This document shows, one piece after another, positions 26,358 through 33,842 of a stretch of DNA of 46,553 nucleotides. The DNA comes from DATEJJ01 sp039649115 (lineage in GTDB: Bacteria > Actinomycetota > Actinomycetes > Mycobacteriales > Micromonosporaceae): the NCBI GenBank assembly GCA_039649115.1, contig JBBWZQ010000397.1:1-46553 (forward strand), read 5' to 3'. Made by a program: the position numbers and the translations under genes. Within the stretch, counting starts at the first letter, position 1. Each line of letters begins with the position of its first letter. The notes under the pieces were generated by a model that saw nothing but the letters and a program-made list of their open reading frames with translations, did not search any database and was not told the DNA's origin.

Positions 26358-27842
26358 TTAACTCGCTACCGAAGCCTGCTCGCGGTGCCTGGACTGGACG
26401 TCCCTCTTCCAGCTCGCCACGTAGCTGCCGATGGCGATCCGCTGCGAGTCGTCCAGCTGGAGCCGGTCGCCGACGAGGCTGACCAGTTCCGTCTCGTCGT
26501 TCACCTCGCCGTCGGCCAGCAGGCTGTCGAGCGTGTCGTGCACCTGCCGGCGCAGGGAGACGTCCCGACCGCCGGCCGGGTTCCGCTGCACCGGCAGGGT
26601 GGTGTCCAGCTCGACGCCGGCCAGCTCCACGCCGGCCAGCTCGACGCCGGCCTCGTCGGCCCCGGTCCGCCGGGTGGCACCCCCGGATCGACCCGGTGCG
26701 CCGGCAGGCCCGCGGCCGTTGCCGGCCGGACGTGCGGCCCGGGTGCCGCTCGCACCGCTGCCGTTCCTCTCGGACGGCGTCACGATCGGGTAGCTGTCGG
26801 TCACCATCCGGCTGGCATCCAGCTCCGGGCGGACCGCGCTGGCCTGCCGGCGCGGCGGGAGCAGCGCACCGAGCTCGCGACGCACGTCGTGCGGGAGCGC
26901 CTGCTCGGCGGATACCGATGCCAGCGTGGCCTGCTCGGCGTCCTCGGCGTCCTCGGCCGGCTCGGTGCCGTCGCCCGCCTCGGAGCGCGGTGCGGCGACC
27001 GCCGGCAGATCCGGGTCAACCCGCACGCCGAGGCTCGCGGCCAGCCGTGCCGGCGCGAGGTCGGCGGCGATGAGCGCGGTGAGCCCGTCGTAGTCGGCGC
27101 CGGTGGCCAGCCGGGTGGCGATCTCGTCGAGGTCGTACACGGCGATGGCGATGTCCGCGGTGGTCGGGTCGACCGCCGCGCGGATCTTGCGATGCAGCAC
27201 CTTCGAGATGGCGGCCTGCTGCCGGCGCCTGCGCACCTGCGCCCTGGCCTCGGCCAGCGAGTCGTACAGGCCCAGTTCCGGATCTGCCTTGGCCAGCGAC
27301 CGGGCCCGGCGGGTCAGCCACGGATGGCACACCCAGTGGCCGACCACCTCGTACGCCGGCGTGGTGGGCGGCAGGTCGCCCTTGGCCCGCAGCCGGTCCC
27401 GGCGCTGGTTCTCGGTGTGCATCAACCAGACCAGGTAGCCGAGCGCGGACATGCCGGCGAAGAAGCCGCCCATCAGGTGGTTGGCGTGCGCCAGCCAGTT
27501 GAACGCCACCGCGCCCGCGGCGATCGTGACGGACAGCAGGCGCGAGGCGACGGCCCGCTCCCCGAGGCGGCGCCGGACATCGGCGTTGGCCAGCACCACG
27601 ATGCCGCCCAGTTCCAGCGCGCCGACCGCGGGGATCGCCGCCATCAGCGGGATGTGCAGCGTCTCGACCGCACCGGACACCTGGCCGGCGAGCGCCACCA
27701 GCAGGACGACGACGTAGAACCCCTGCCGCATCCAGGAGGTGCGCCGTACCGTCCGTTGCAGGTGCAGGTCCAACTCCCCCTCGGCCACCGGCAGGTCGGA
27801 CCGCCGGGTCGCCTGGTGGTACATGGGCACTCCGTTCTCCAT
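26358..27842 (-). CDS. Four-helix membrane protein with long disordered tail, possibly DUF2637-like
   Basis: 494 residues. After a 37-residue hydrophilic start come four hydrophobic helices (about residues 40-65, 66-90, 100-122, 124-145), including LELGGIVVLANADVRRR. A helical basic region (AEARAQVRRRRQQAAISK) follows, then a Pro/Gly/Ala-rich acidic and basic tail, and a short folded-looking end (DSLLADGEVNDETELVSLVGD). The helix layout resembles DUF2637/SpdB-type membrane proteins of actinomycete plasmids and integrative elements; I am not certain of that assignment. The tail holds three AGVEL repeats. It lies 6 bases downstream of the ribbon-helix-helix gene, so they are one operon. Function unknown. 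Confidence 0.6.
   Translation of the reverse strand: MENGVPMYHQATRRSDLPVAEGELDLHLQRTVRRTSWMRQGFYVVVLLVALAGQVSGAVETLHIPLMAAIPAVGALELGGIVVLANADVRRRLGERAVASRLLSVTIAAGAVAFNWLAHANHLMGGFFAGMSALGYLVWLMHTENQRRDRLRAKGDLPPTTPAYEVVGHWVCHPWLTRRARSLAKADPELGLYDSLAEARAQVRRRRQQAAISKVLHRKIRAAVDPTTADIAIAVYDLDEIATRLATGADYDGLTALIAADLAPARLAASLGVRVDPDLPAVAAPRSEAGDGTEPAEDAEDAEQATLASVSAEQALPHDVRRELGALLPPRRQASAVRPELDASRMVTDSYPIVTPSERNGSGASGTRAARPAGNGRGPAGAPGRSGGATRRTGADEAGVELAGVELAGVELDTTLPVQRNPAGGRDVSLRRQVHDTLDSLLADGEVNDETELVSLVGDRLQLDDSQRIAIGSYVASWKRDVQSRHREQASVAS
26606..26650 (-). repeat. 15-bp tandem repeat, three copies, inside the membrane-protein gene
   Basis: Three consecutive 15-base units (26606, 26621, 26636), the middle one differing by one base. 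They encode AGVEL three times in the disordered tail. They look like recent slippage. Confidence 0.9.
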
Positions 27843-27848
27843 CGCGCG

Positions 27849-28079
27849 CTACCGATCGTCACCGGCGGGCAACCGGTACCCGCGAGCTGCCAGGAACTCC
27901 ACCAGGGCCAGGTCGACCGAGCTCTGCACCGTGGTCTGGTGGTCGTTGACGAAGCGCTGCAACAACTGCTCGACCTCGACCCGTACCCGCGTGTTGAGCT
28001 GCACCCGGCGCCAGCGCGACCGGCGCTCCGGCATCGCCGGACCGGCGCCGTCCGCCCGCCACTGCGTCTGCGTGTCCAT
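27849..28079 (-). CDS. Small ribbon-helix-helix-like DNA-binding protein
   Basis: 76 residues. A basic start (MPERRSRWRR) leads to a predicted beta-strand (VQLNTRVRVEVEQL) and two helices (LLQRFVNDHQTT, VQSSVDLALVEFLAARGY), the ribbon-helix-helix plan of CopG/Arc/ParG-like regulators that bind DNA as dimers on tandem repeats. ATG 28079 is preceded by GTGGGGG; upstream codons lie in the GCTAGC array. The gene is 6 bases before the membrane-protein gene. Its likely target is the array just upstream (28090-28119), giving autoregulation. The identification is structural and not from a named family. Confidence 0.65.
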   Translation of the reverse strand: MDTQTQWRADGAGPAMPERRSRWRRVQLNTRVRVEVEQLLQRFVNDHQTTVQSSVDLALVEFLAARGYRLPAGDDR

Positions 28080-28089
28080 CCCCCACCCC

Positions 28090-28119
28090 GCTAGCCGGAT
28101 CGCTAGCGGAGAGGCTAGC
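28090..28119. repeat. Three GCTAGC hexamers at exact 12-bp spacing (candidate RHH operator)
   Basis: GCTAGC at 28090-28095, 28102-28107 and 28114-28119: identical 6-base palindromes with starts exactly 12 bases apart. They lie 11 to 40 bases upstream of the ribbon-helix-helix start codon. Spacing close to one helical turn puts all three on one face of the DNA. Confidence 0.75.
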
Positions 28120-28230
28120 AACCCGCTGCGGGCCCGGCGCGCCAGGCGCGCCGGGGCGCGTCGTGCCAGGACCGATCAGCGCAACTTCCGCACCAACCCG
28201 GCGGCTGGTACCTGCTCAAGCAGGGAGACC

Positions 28231-28293
28231 ATGTATCTGCCGGCGGCCGGTCACCCCTGCACAACTACCTGTGGCGCTCCGGCGCCGATCTGA
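28231..28293 (+). CDS. 20-residue small ORF with CTTTC motif (upstream peptide)
   Basis: ATG 28231 has a GGGAG ribosome site at 28223-28227. The product is 20 residues with two cysteines near its centre (HPCTTTCGAP) and ends 14 bases before the next start. It could be a leader peptide controlling the 28308 gene, a small secreted or modified peptide, or a chance frame. The ribosome site and position are the only support. Confidence 0.35.
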   Translation: MYLPAAGHPCTTTCGAPAPI

Positions 28294-28307
28294 TGGAGGG
28301 GAAGACC

Positions 28308-28607
28308 ATGACCCAGACTGTACCGAAGCGGATCGCACTCACACCCGACGACCGCGAACGGATGCGGCGGCTGTCCGAGGAGGTCCGCGGCCGGCTCCAG
28401 GAGATGGCCCTGATCACCACCCGCACCCTCGGCATCCCGCTGGACAAGGACACGGTCGTCAAGTTCGCCCCCGTCACGACCGAGTCGCAAGCCGAACTCG
28501 GCGCGGTGACGAACATCGAGATCGTCTGCGGGCCGACCGGCTGCGGCTGCTACGTCGAACCGCAAGGCATCTGCGAGTTCCCCTGCGGCGCCGCGGGTCC
28601 ACTGTAA
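28308..28607 (+). CDS. Small protein with Cys-rich C-terminus, RiPP-precursor-like
   Basis: 99 residues. The N-terminal two-thirds are charged and helical (TPDDRERMRRLSEEVRGRLQEM) with a hydrophilic middle. The last 25 or so residues hold five cysteines (VCGPTGCGCY, GICEFPCG), many glycines and a Pro-Leu end. This leader-plus-Cys-core shape resembles ribosomal peptide precursors, and VCGPTGCGC is loosely like the nitrile-hydratase VCTLCSC metal site, but no modifying enzyme sits beside it. I do not recognise a family. Start ATG 28308 follows GGAGGGG. It may instead be a small metal-binding protein. Confidence 0.6.
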   Translation: MTQTVPKRIALTPDDRERMRRLSEEVRGRLQEMALITTRTLGIPLDKDTVVKFAPVTTESQAELGAVTNIEIVCGPTGCGCYVEPQGICEFPCGAAGPL

Positions 28608-28736
28608 GCCCGCGGGTCACCCGGCCCAGCGAACTTGCCGTGAATCAGCACGCTCCGGTGGCCGGCCGCGCGAGACTGGCCGGGCGCCCGGCGGGCGGCG
28701 CGGTCACTGTCTGGAGTGGACACGAGGGGTGTGCGG

Positions 28737-28832
28737 ATGAGGCGTCTTCGCCTCGCGATGCTCGCCGGCTGTGCCGTGCTGGCGGGCGCGCTGCCGGTGG
28801 GCCCGGCCGCCGCCCGGCCGGACTGTCCCTGA
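28737..28832 (+). pseudogene. Signal-peptide-only stub of a secreted protein gene
   Basis: GAGGGG at 28723-28728, then ATG 28737, encodes 31 residues: a basic start (MRRLRLAM), a hydrophobic core and an Ala-x-Ala type cleavage region, then PDCP and stop. The reading frame is a complete signal peptide with almost no mature protein. Its stop codon (28830-28832) directly touches the stop of the convergent GH51 gene (28833). This looks like the 5' remnant of a secreted-protein gene whose body was replaced. A tiny exported peptide is possible but less likely. Confidence 0.5.
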
Positions 28833-30905
28833 TCAGCGCCCGGAGCAGACGGTTCCGTTGAGGGTGAAGGTGGCGGGCAGGATGTTCGGGCCGCTGTAGC
28901 CGGCGACGAAGCCGACGTTGACGGCGCCGCCACCGGCCGCGAGCTTGCCGTCGGTGGGCAGGCTGGTGACCGTGACGGTGGCGCCGACCTGCTGCCAGTT
29001 GCCGTTCCAGCCGCCGTTCATCTGCTGCCATCCGGTCGGCCACGGGAAGGTGAGTGTCCAGCCGTCGATGGCGCTGGCGCCGGTGTTGGTGATGTCGATG
29101 CTGGCGACGTAGCCGTTGCCCCAGTCGTTGGCGTCGGTGAACCGGACGGCACAGGTGCTGTCGGTGGGGCTGCCGGTCGTGAACGTCAGCGGCGGGGAGG
29201 CCCAGGAGACGTTGCCGGCGGTGTCGCGGGCCAGCACGTTGACCGTGTACCGGCTGCCCGGGTTGAGGTTGCGCACGGTGAACGAGGTCCCCGGGCTCTC
29301 CCCCAGCTGCTCGCTGATCGCGCCGTTCTGCCGGTACACCTCGTACTTGGCGACCGGGTGTGCCCCGGCGCCCGCGGCGGGCCAGGAGAGGGTCGCCGCG
29401 CGGTCGGTGACCCCGCTGGCGGTCGGCTGTCCGGGCGCACCGGGCGGCCCGGCGACGGTACCCGCCGGGTGCAGCACGACCGTGGTCAGCGAGTACGGCG
29501 GCAGTGTCTGGCTGGTGGCGGTACCGGTCTGCGCGCTGGTGACCGCGCTCGCGCCGTTGGTGAAGGAGTACACCGTCGGCGCTCCGGCGGCCGGGGTGTA
29601 GCCCGCGTAGTCGATGGTGGCCGGATAGGCGTTGTCCGGGTCCTTGTTCACCAGCAGCACCGCCAGGTCACCGTCGGGCCGGCGCACGGCGTGCGCGGTG
29701 ACGGAGGGCTGGTCGGTGCCGGCCCGGATGAACTGGTCGCCGGGGTGCGCGAACGTGTTCATCATGGACAGGCCGTGGTAGGGCGCGAACGGTGTGTTCA
29801 GCGGCGGCTCGCAGGTCGTGCCGTCCGACAGGCAGGCGGCGCTGGAGAGCATGCCGAAGTCGTTGTAGTCGGTCTGTCCGGCCACTGTGGACACCTTGCC
29901 GATGCCGTTGTGCACGTTCCACCAGGTGACCGTGAACACGCCGTTCTCCAGCAGTCCACTGTAGACATCGGCCAGGTACAGCGCACCGGGCTGGGTGTTC
30001 TGGCCGACTCCCACGTTCGTCTCGGTCAGGCTGATCCCGATGCGCGACGCGTTCGCTCCGGCGTACCGGGCGAGCAGCTCGTGCACCAGGTACATCGCGT
30101 CGTCGATCTGGAGCGGCTTGGCCAGTGCGTCGGCCGCGTCGCCGCCACCGGGATACCAGTGCAGGTCCACGAAGTCCACTGTGGAGCCGGCGATCGACAG
30201 CACCGTCCTGTTCCAGGTGTCCGCGTCACCGCCGGCGATCAGCCCGTCCGGCCAGTTCGCCGGCATGGTCAGCACCGCGCCGATCCGGACGGTCGGGTCC
30301 ACCGCCTTCATCGCCTGGGCGAACGCGACGACACCGTTGGCGTACCCGGTCGGGCTCTTGTCGGTGTGGTTGTCGGCTTCCCAGTCGGCGCCGTAGTGCC
30401 CGTTGCCGTAGTTCTCGTTGCCGATCGTCCAGTACTTCGCGCCGTACCCCTTCGTCACGTTGGCGTAGCGCACCCAGTCGGCCGCCTCCGCCGGGGTACC
30501 GGTGCCGTAGTTGGCGATGATCATCGGCTGCGCGCCGACCCGCCGGACGGACGCCATGAACGTGTCGAAGTCGGTGCCGGGCGCGACGAAGCCGCCGGGC
30601 GCCGTGTTGTCCTTCCAGTGGTAGATGTCGCCGTACGAGCCGCCCGGGTACCGCATCATCCGCACACCCGCCGCCTTGAGCAGGTCCGAGGTCGCCGCGG
30701 TGCCCAACTGGCTGTCCCAGACCGCGTCGTTGATCCCCAGCCCGGCGTCCGGCACGGTGGCGAGACCCGCCCGCGCGTTCACGCTCACCGTCACCGACGC
30801 CGCCGCGGTCGCCGCGTGCGCGACCGGCACGCTCACCCCGGCGACGACACCCGCCGCGAGAAGCACCGCGACGCCTGCCGCGGCCGTGCACAGTCGATTC
30901 TTCAT
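28833..30905 (-). CDS. Secreted alpha-L-arabinofuranosidase-like glycoside hydrolase (GH51-like) with FN3 and CBM2
   Basis: 690 residues. A signal peptide (1-31, ending AHA) precedes a clan GH-A barrel with the acid/base Glu164 in WTIGNENYG and the nucleophile Glu295 in SLTETNVG, as in GH51-type arabinofuranosidases. A C-terminal beta-sandwich (about 400-475) follows, then a fibronectin type III domain (about 480-575, PGQPTASGVTDRAATLSW) and a C-terminal CBM2 (TCAVRFTDANDWGNGY ... TVCSGR). Likely role: removing arabinose side chains from arabinoxylan or arabinan outside the cell. ATG 30905 follows GAGGGACGG, which overlaps the stop of GH62 (gap 9 bases): one operon. GH39 or another GH-A family is possible. 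Confidence 0.85.
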   Translation of the reverse strand: MKNRLCTAAAGVAVLLAAGVVAGVSVPVAHAATAAASVTVSVNARAGLATVPDAGLGINDAVWDSQLGTAATSDLLKAAGVRMMRYPGGSYGDIYHWKDNTAPGGFVAPGTDFDTFMASVRRVGAQPMIIANYGTGTPAEAADWVRYANVTKGYGAKYWTIGNENYGNGHYGADWEADNHTDKSPTGYANGVVAFAQAMKAVDPTVRIGAVLTMPANWPDGLIAGGDADTWNRTVLSIAGSTVDFVDLHWYPGGGDAADALAKPLQIDDAMYLVHELLARYAGANASRIGISLTETNVGVGQNTQPGALYLADVYSGLLENGVFTVTWWNVHNGIGKVSTVAGQTDYNDFGMLSSAACLSDGTTCEPPLNTPFAPYHGLSMMNTFAHPGDQFIRAGTDQPSVTAHAVRRPDGDLAVLLVNKDPDNAYPATIDYAGYTPAAGAPTVYSFTNGASAVTSAQTGTATSQTLPPYSLTTVVLHPAGTVAGPPGAPGQPTASGVTDRAATLSWPAAGAGAHPVAKYEVYRQNGAISEQLGESPGTSFTVRNLNPGSRYTVNVLARDTAGNVSWASPPLTFTTGSPTDSTCAVRFTDANDWGNGYVASIDITNTGASAIDGWTLTFPWPTGWQQMNGGWNGNWQQVGATVTVTSLPTDGKLAAGGGAVNVGFVAGYSGPNILPATFTLNGTVCSGR

Positions 30906-30914
30906 TTCCGTCCC

Positions 30915-32351
30915 TCAGCAGGTGGAGTTGGCTTGGGTGAGCAGGCCGAGCCGCCAGGGCAGCAGCGGGTAGGCACCGGAGGAGTTGGGGTCGCGGCCCT
31001 GGTACAGGTACCGCAGGTGGCAGGGACTGATCTCCAGCGTCTGGTCGTACCCGTCGCGGATCATCTCGCCGTGGCTGACGTCGTTGGTCCACTGGCCGTT
31101 GGTGAAAGTGACGTTGCCGAGGCCGGCGAACGGGTTGGCCGGCGTGTTCGCGAGCGGAGTCCAGGACCCGGCCAGATTGGTCGACGTCCAGGACCGGAAG
31201 TACCGGCGCCCCTGCGTGTCGAACGCTTCCACGATGAGCAGGTAGGTGTTGGAACCCTTCACCTTGTAGACGTTGCTGGCCTCGAACAGGTCGCCCAGCG
31301 CCTGCTTCATCACCACCACGGTGTTGCCGAAGCCGCCGGGGAAGTTGGCCACCGTGGTCTGCGCCCGGTACAGCGTGCCGTTGTCGTCGGAGAAGAACAG
31401 GTAGCAGTTTGCCGGGTCACAGATGACCCAGAAGTCCAGCCATCCGCCGCCGCCCTTGTTCTGGGTGACCACCGCCGGCTCGCTGCTGATGAAGTTGGTC
31501 GGCGCGCTCCAGGTCTGCGGCTGGGTCGGATCGTCGGCGGTCGAGTACGCCGGCGGGCCCTGCTGGTACACCAGGAACCACTTGTTCTTCGGGGCGAAGT
31601 AGAACAGCTGCGGCGCGGCCCGGTACCCGCCGCCGATGTTCGGGTTGTCGCTCAGGTAGTACTGCGGCGCCGAGGCGGCCTGCGAGAAGTCGGTGAAGTG
31701 CGTGTACTCCAGACTCCAGTTGCCCGACGTGTCGGCGGTCGTGGCGTACACCAGATACTGGTTGTTGTACCACACGATGGTCGGGTCCTTGACGGACACG
31801 ATCGGGTGGCCGGCGGCGGTCTTCGGGCTCAGCACGATCCCCTGGTCCGACCACCGGAAGCTGGACGGCAGGCTGCCCCCACCGCCAGCGCTGGACGACG
31901 GCGACGGCGACGGCGACGGCGAGGCGGTGGCGGCGCCGGTGCAGGTGGTGCCGTTGAGGGCGAAGCTCGCCGGCACCGGGTTGGCGCTGCCGTTCCATGC
32001 GCCGTTGAACCCGAAGCCCGCGCTGCCACCCGTTGCCAGGCCGCCGTTCCAGCTCGCATTGCGCGCCGTCACCGCGGCCGCGCTCTGGCTGACCACCGCG
32101 TTCCACGCCTGGGTCACCTGCTGGCCGGCCCCGAACGACCATGTCAGCGTCCAACCGGTGACCGGATCACCGAGGTTGGTGACGCTGACGTTCGCGCTGA
32201 ACCCGCCCTGCCACTGCGAACCCACCGTGTACGTCACCGCGCACCCCGCGCCCGCCGCGCGCGCCGGGACGGTGGCGACAGCGGCCGCACCGGCAAGCAC
32301 GAGCACCGACGCCGTCGCCGCGAACACCATGCGCGTACGCGATCGACGCAT
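30915..32351 (-). CDS. Secreted GH62 alpha-L-arabinofuranosidase with N-terminal CBM2
   Basis: 478 residues. After a signal peptide (1-33, ending PARA) comes a CBM2 (CAVTYTVGSQWQGGFSANVSV ... GTTCTG, about 36-140), a Ser-Pro repeat linker (SPSPSPSPSSS, coded by a 6-bp tandem repeat near 31896-31920) and a GH62 five-bladed propeller (about 165-478). The catalytic Asp is in VSVKDPTIVW and the acid Glu is in LFEASNVYKV; the C-terminal CHLRYLYQGRDP is typical of the family. GH62 removes arabinose from arabinoxylan. ATG 32351 follows GGAGGAG. It is the first gene of a two-gene operon with the GH51-like enzyme. Confidence 0.92.
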   Translation of the reverse strand: MRRSRTRMVFAATASVLVLAGAAAVATVPARAAGAGCAVTYTVGSQWQGGFSANVSVTNLGDPVTGWTLTWSFGAGQQVTQAWNAVVSQSAAAVTARNASWNGGLATGGSAGFGFNGAWNGSANPVPASFALNGTTCTGAATASPSPSPSPSSSAGGGGSLPSSFRWSDQGIVLSPKTAAGHPIVSVKDPTIVWYNNQYLVYATTADTSGNWSLEYTHFTDFSQAASAPQYYLSDNPNIGGGYRAAPQLFYFAPKNKWFLVYQQGPPAYSTADDPTQPQTWSAPTNFISSEPAVVTQNKGGGGWLDFWVICDPANCYLFFSDDNGTLYRAQTTVANFPGGFGNTVVVMKQALGDLFEASNVYKVKGSNTYLLIVEAFDTQGRRYFRSWTSTNLAGSWTPLANTPANPFAGLGNVTFTNGQWTNDVSHGEMIRDGYDQTLEISPCHLRYLYQGRDPNSSGAYPLLPWRLGLLTQANSTC

Positions 32352-32420
32352 GTGTGCTCCTCCGGGTTGGCGGGGCGGCCGGACCACCGAACATCGGTAA
32401 CCACCAATGGCATCAGCGGC

Positions 32421-32450
32421 AGTATGCGAGGATGTGGCGGATCGTCACAA
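32421..32450 (-). promoter_or_regulatory. Candidate promoter of the GH62-GH51 operon
   Basis: On the minus strand, TTGTGA (32445-32450), 18-base spacer, CATACT (32421-32426). The predicted start near 32414 leaves about 60 bases of leader. The rest of 32352-32632 holds only a degenerate copy of the xylan-type palindrome (CGCAAGTTTCA, 32538-32548, 8 of 10 fixed positions). Confidence 0.4.
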
Positions 32451-32632
32451 CAGCGGCCGGTTGCCCTGCTGGCCGGGTACGGCCGCGGCGCACCGCTGAG
32501 CTGCGCCAGGCAAGCCGACGGGCGGCGATCACGGCTTCGCAAGTTTCAACGCAGGCGATGACAGCTCGCGGAGGCCGGGCCGTGGGATCTTCACTTCCGG
32601 CGTGCCAGGTCGGGAGCCACCGGGAACGGGGC

Positions 32633-33559
32633 TCAACCAGCGGTCGGCGCCTCGAAGGCCGCGAACAGGTGCCTGATCTCCGGCGCCAGCCGCTCGTAGA
32701 GGTCGCGGTCCAGGCTCAGGTCGAGCCGGCCGTAGTTGTGCGTCAGGCCCTCGCGGAAGTAGCACACCGCCAACATGGTCCGCGGCTGGTCGGTATGGTT
32801 CACCGTGCCACGGTGCAGCAGCGCCGGGTCGCGGATCAGCACATCGCCCGGCTCCAGCACCACACGTTGCGACGGGAACAGCGAAGCCAACCATTCGAGG
32901 TCGGGATTGCGGCCGTCCTGCACCGTGTCGTCGAAGCCGAGCCCCCGGATCAAGTCGTCGCGCCAGAGGTGGCTGCCGCACGGCCAGATCTCGAGCGGTC
33001 CGTTCCGCAGGTCGCAGCGGTGCAGCGGGACGTTGACGACGTAGCCGCGCGGCTCCCAGGACAGCCCGGGGTCCATCTCGCGGTGCGGAGACTGGATTTC
33101 GGCACCCGACAGGCAGGTGTCGCTGGACACGAACTTGCACTGGAAGTCCTTGCCGAGCATGAGCCCCAGCAGTTGCATGGCGAACGGGTTGGCCAGCATC
33201 CACGGGCTGTCGAATGGTGCCCGCAACCGGGGGAAGATGCGCCAGCGGCGGTTGCGCTCCCAGAACACCGCCCGGGTCTGCCGGGCGATGCGGCACCTGA
33301 TGCCGGCCATGTACATGCTGTCGGTGTCCGTGCTGGCGAGGCAGTCCGCGAAGATGCCGGCGAATGCGGCGTCCGCCGCCGCGACGACCTCCGGCGGCAC
33401 CGCGCCCCGGAGGATGACACAGCCTCGGGTGTGCAAGAGCAGCGCCGCCAGGCGATGGTTCTGGGCAGACAATTCGCCCGCCCGCAGTTCCGCCGCGGAG
33501 ACGGTGATGTCCACCTCCTGCCGTGGTCTACCCGGCTGCCCTGGTGTACCCGAGTCCAC
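32633..33559 (-). CDS. PhyH-family Fe(II)/2-oxoglutarate-type dioxygenase
   Basis: 308 residues of the phytanoyl-CoA dioxygenase fold. Likely iron ligands are His159 and an acidic residue in SPHREMDPG, and His249 in LLHRGTVNHTDQPR. Arg260 is placed to bind 2-oxoglutarate. NGPLEIWPCGSHLW is the usual PhyH block. Members hydroxylate lipids, amino acids or natural products. The GTG at 33559 has GGGAGG at a spacing of 10. It is divergent from the condensation-domain gene across 283 bases, hinting at joint control. Substrate unknown. Confidence 0.85.
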   Translation of the reverse strand: MDSGTPGQPGRPRQEVDITVSAAELRAGELSAQNHRLAALLLHTRGCVILRGAVPPEVVAAADAAFAGIFADCLASTDTDSMYMAGIRCRIARQTRAVFWERNRRWRIFPRLRAPFDSPWMLANPFAMQLLGLMLGKDFQCKFVSSDTCLSGAEIQSPHREMDPGLSWEPRGYVVNVPLHRCDLRNGPLEIWPCGSHLWRDDLIRGLGFDDTVQDGRNPDLEWLASLFPSQRVVLEPGDVLIRDPALLHRGTVNHTDQPRTMLAVCYFREGLTHNYGRLDLSLDRDLYERLAPEIRHLFAAFEAPTAG

Positions 33560-33779
33560 GTCGCTTGATCCTCCCTGCGCGGATGCTAGGTCAGTACCCG
33601 ACGAGCGGTCAACCAGGAGTCTCCACAGTGGAGTCCAGCTTCCCCGCCGCCTCGACGACGCAACGGGAAACTACCTGCTACGCGCAACAAACGCATGCCC
33701 CGACGTCGATCCCCGCCGCACGGACGATCGGGAAACTGCGTGAAACCCGGGCTGGTGGCCGGGCAAGGAGCAGACCAAT

Positions 33780-33814
33780 TAGCTGATTGACACAGCTACA
33801 TACTGGCTCAGAAT
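33780..33814 (+). promoter_or_regulatory. Promoter with overlapping inverted repeat before the condensation-domain gene
   Basis: TTGACA (33787-33792), 16-base spacer, CAGAAT (33809-33814). The -35 element sits inside an inverted repeat, TAGCTG (33780-33785) with CAGCTA (33793-33798), 7 bases apart, as a repressor site would. The predicted start near 33821 excludes the ATG at 33813 as initiator. Confidence 0.5.
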
Positions 33815-33842
33815 GCTGCGTGGGTACGGGGAAGGAGTGGCG

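Noticed and set aside
28308..28607. Nitrile-hydratase alpha fragment
   Set aside because: The VCGPTGCGC motif is only loosely like the VCTLCSC metal site, and the protein is far too short with no other shared blocks.
31896..31921. Short tandem repeat resembling a repeat array
   Set aside because: It is a 6-bp repeat that codes the Ser-Pro linker of the GH62 enzyme, not a CRISPR or regulatory array.
29358..32561. Long open frame of over 1000 codons on the plus strand
   Set aside because: It is antisense to GH51 and GH62, both of which have clear catalytic motifs and signal peptides.
33813..33842. Upstream ATG of the condensation-domain gene
   Set aside because: It lies on the predicted -10 element and has no ribosome site; ATG 33843 has GGAAGGAG.
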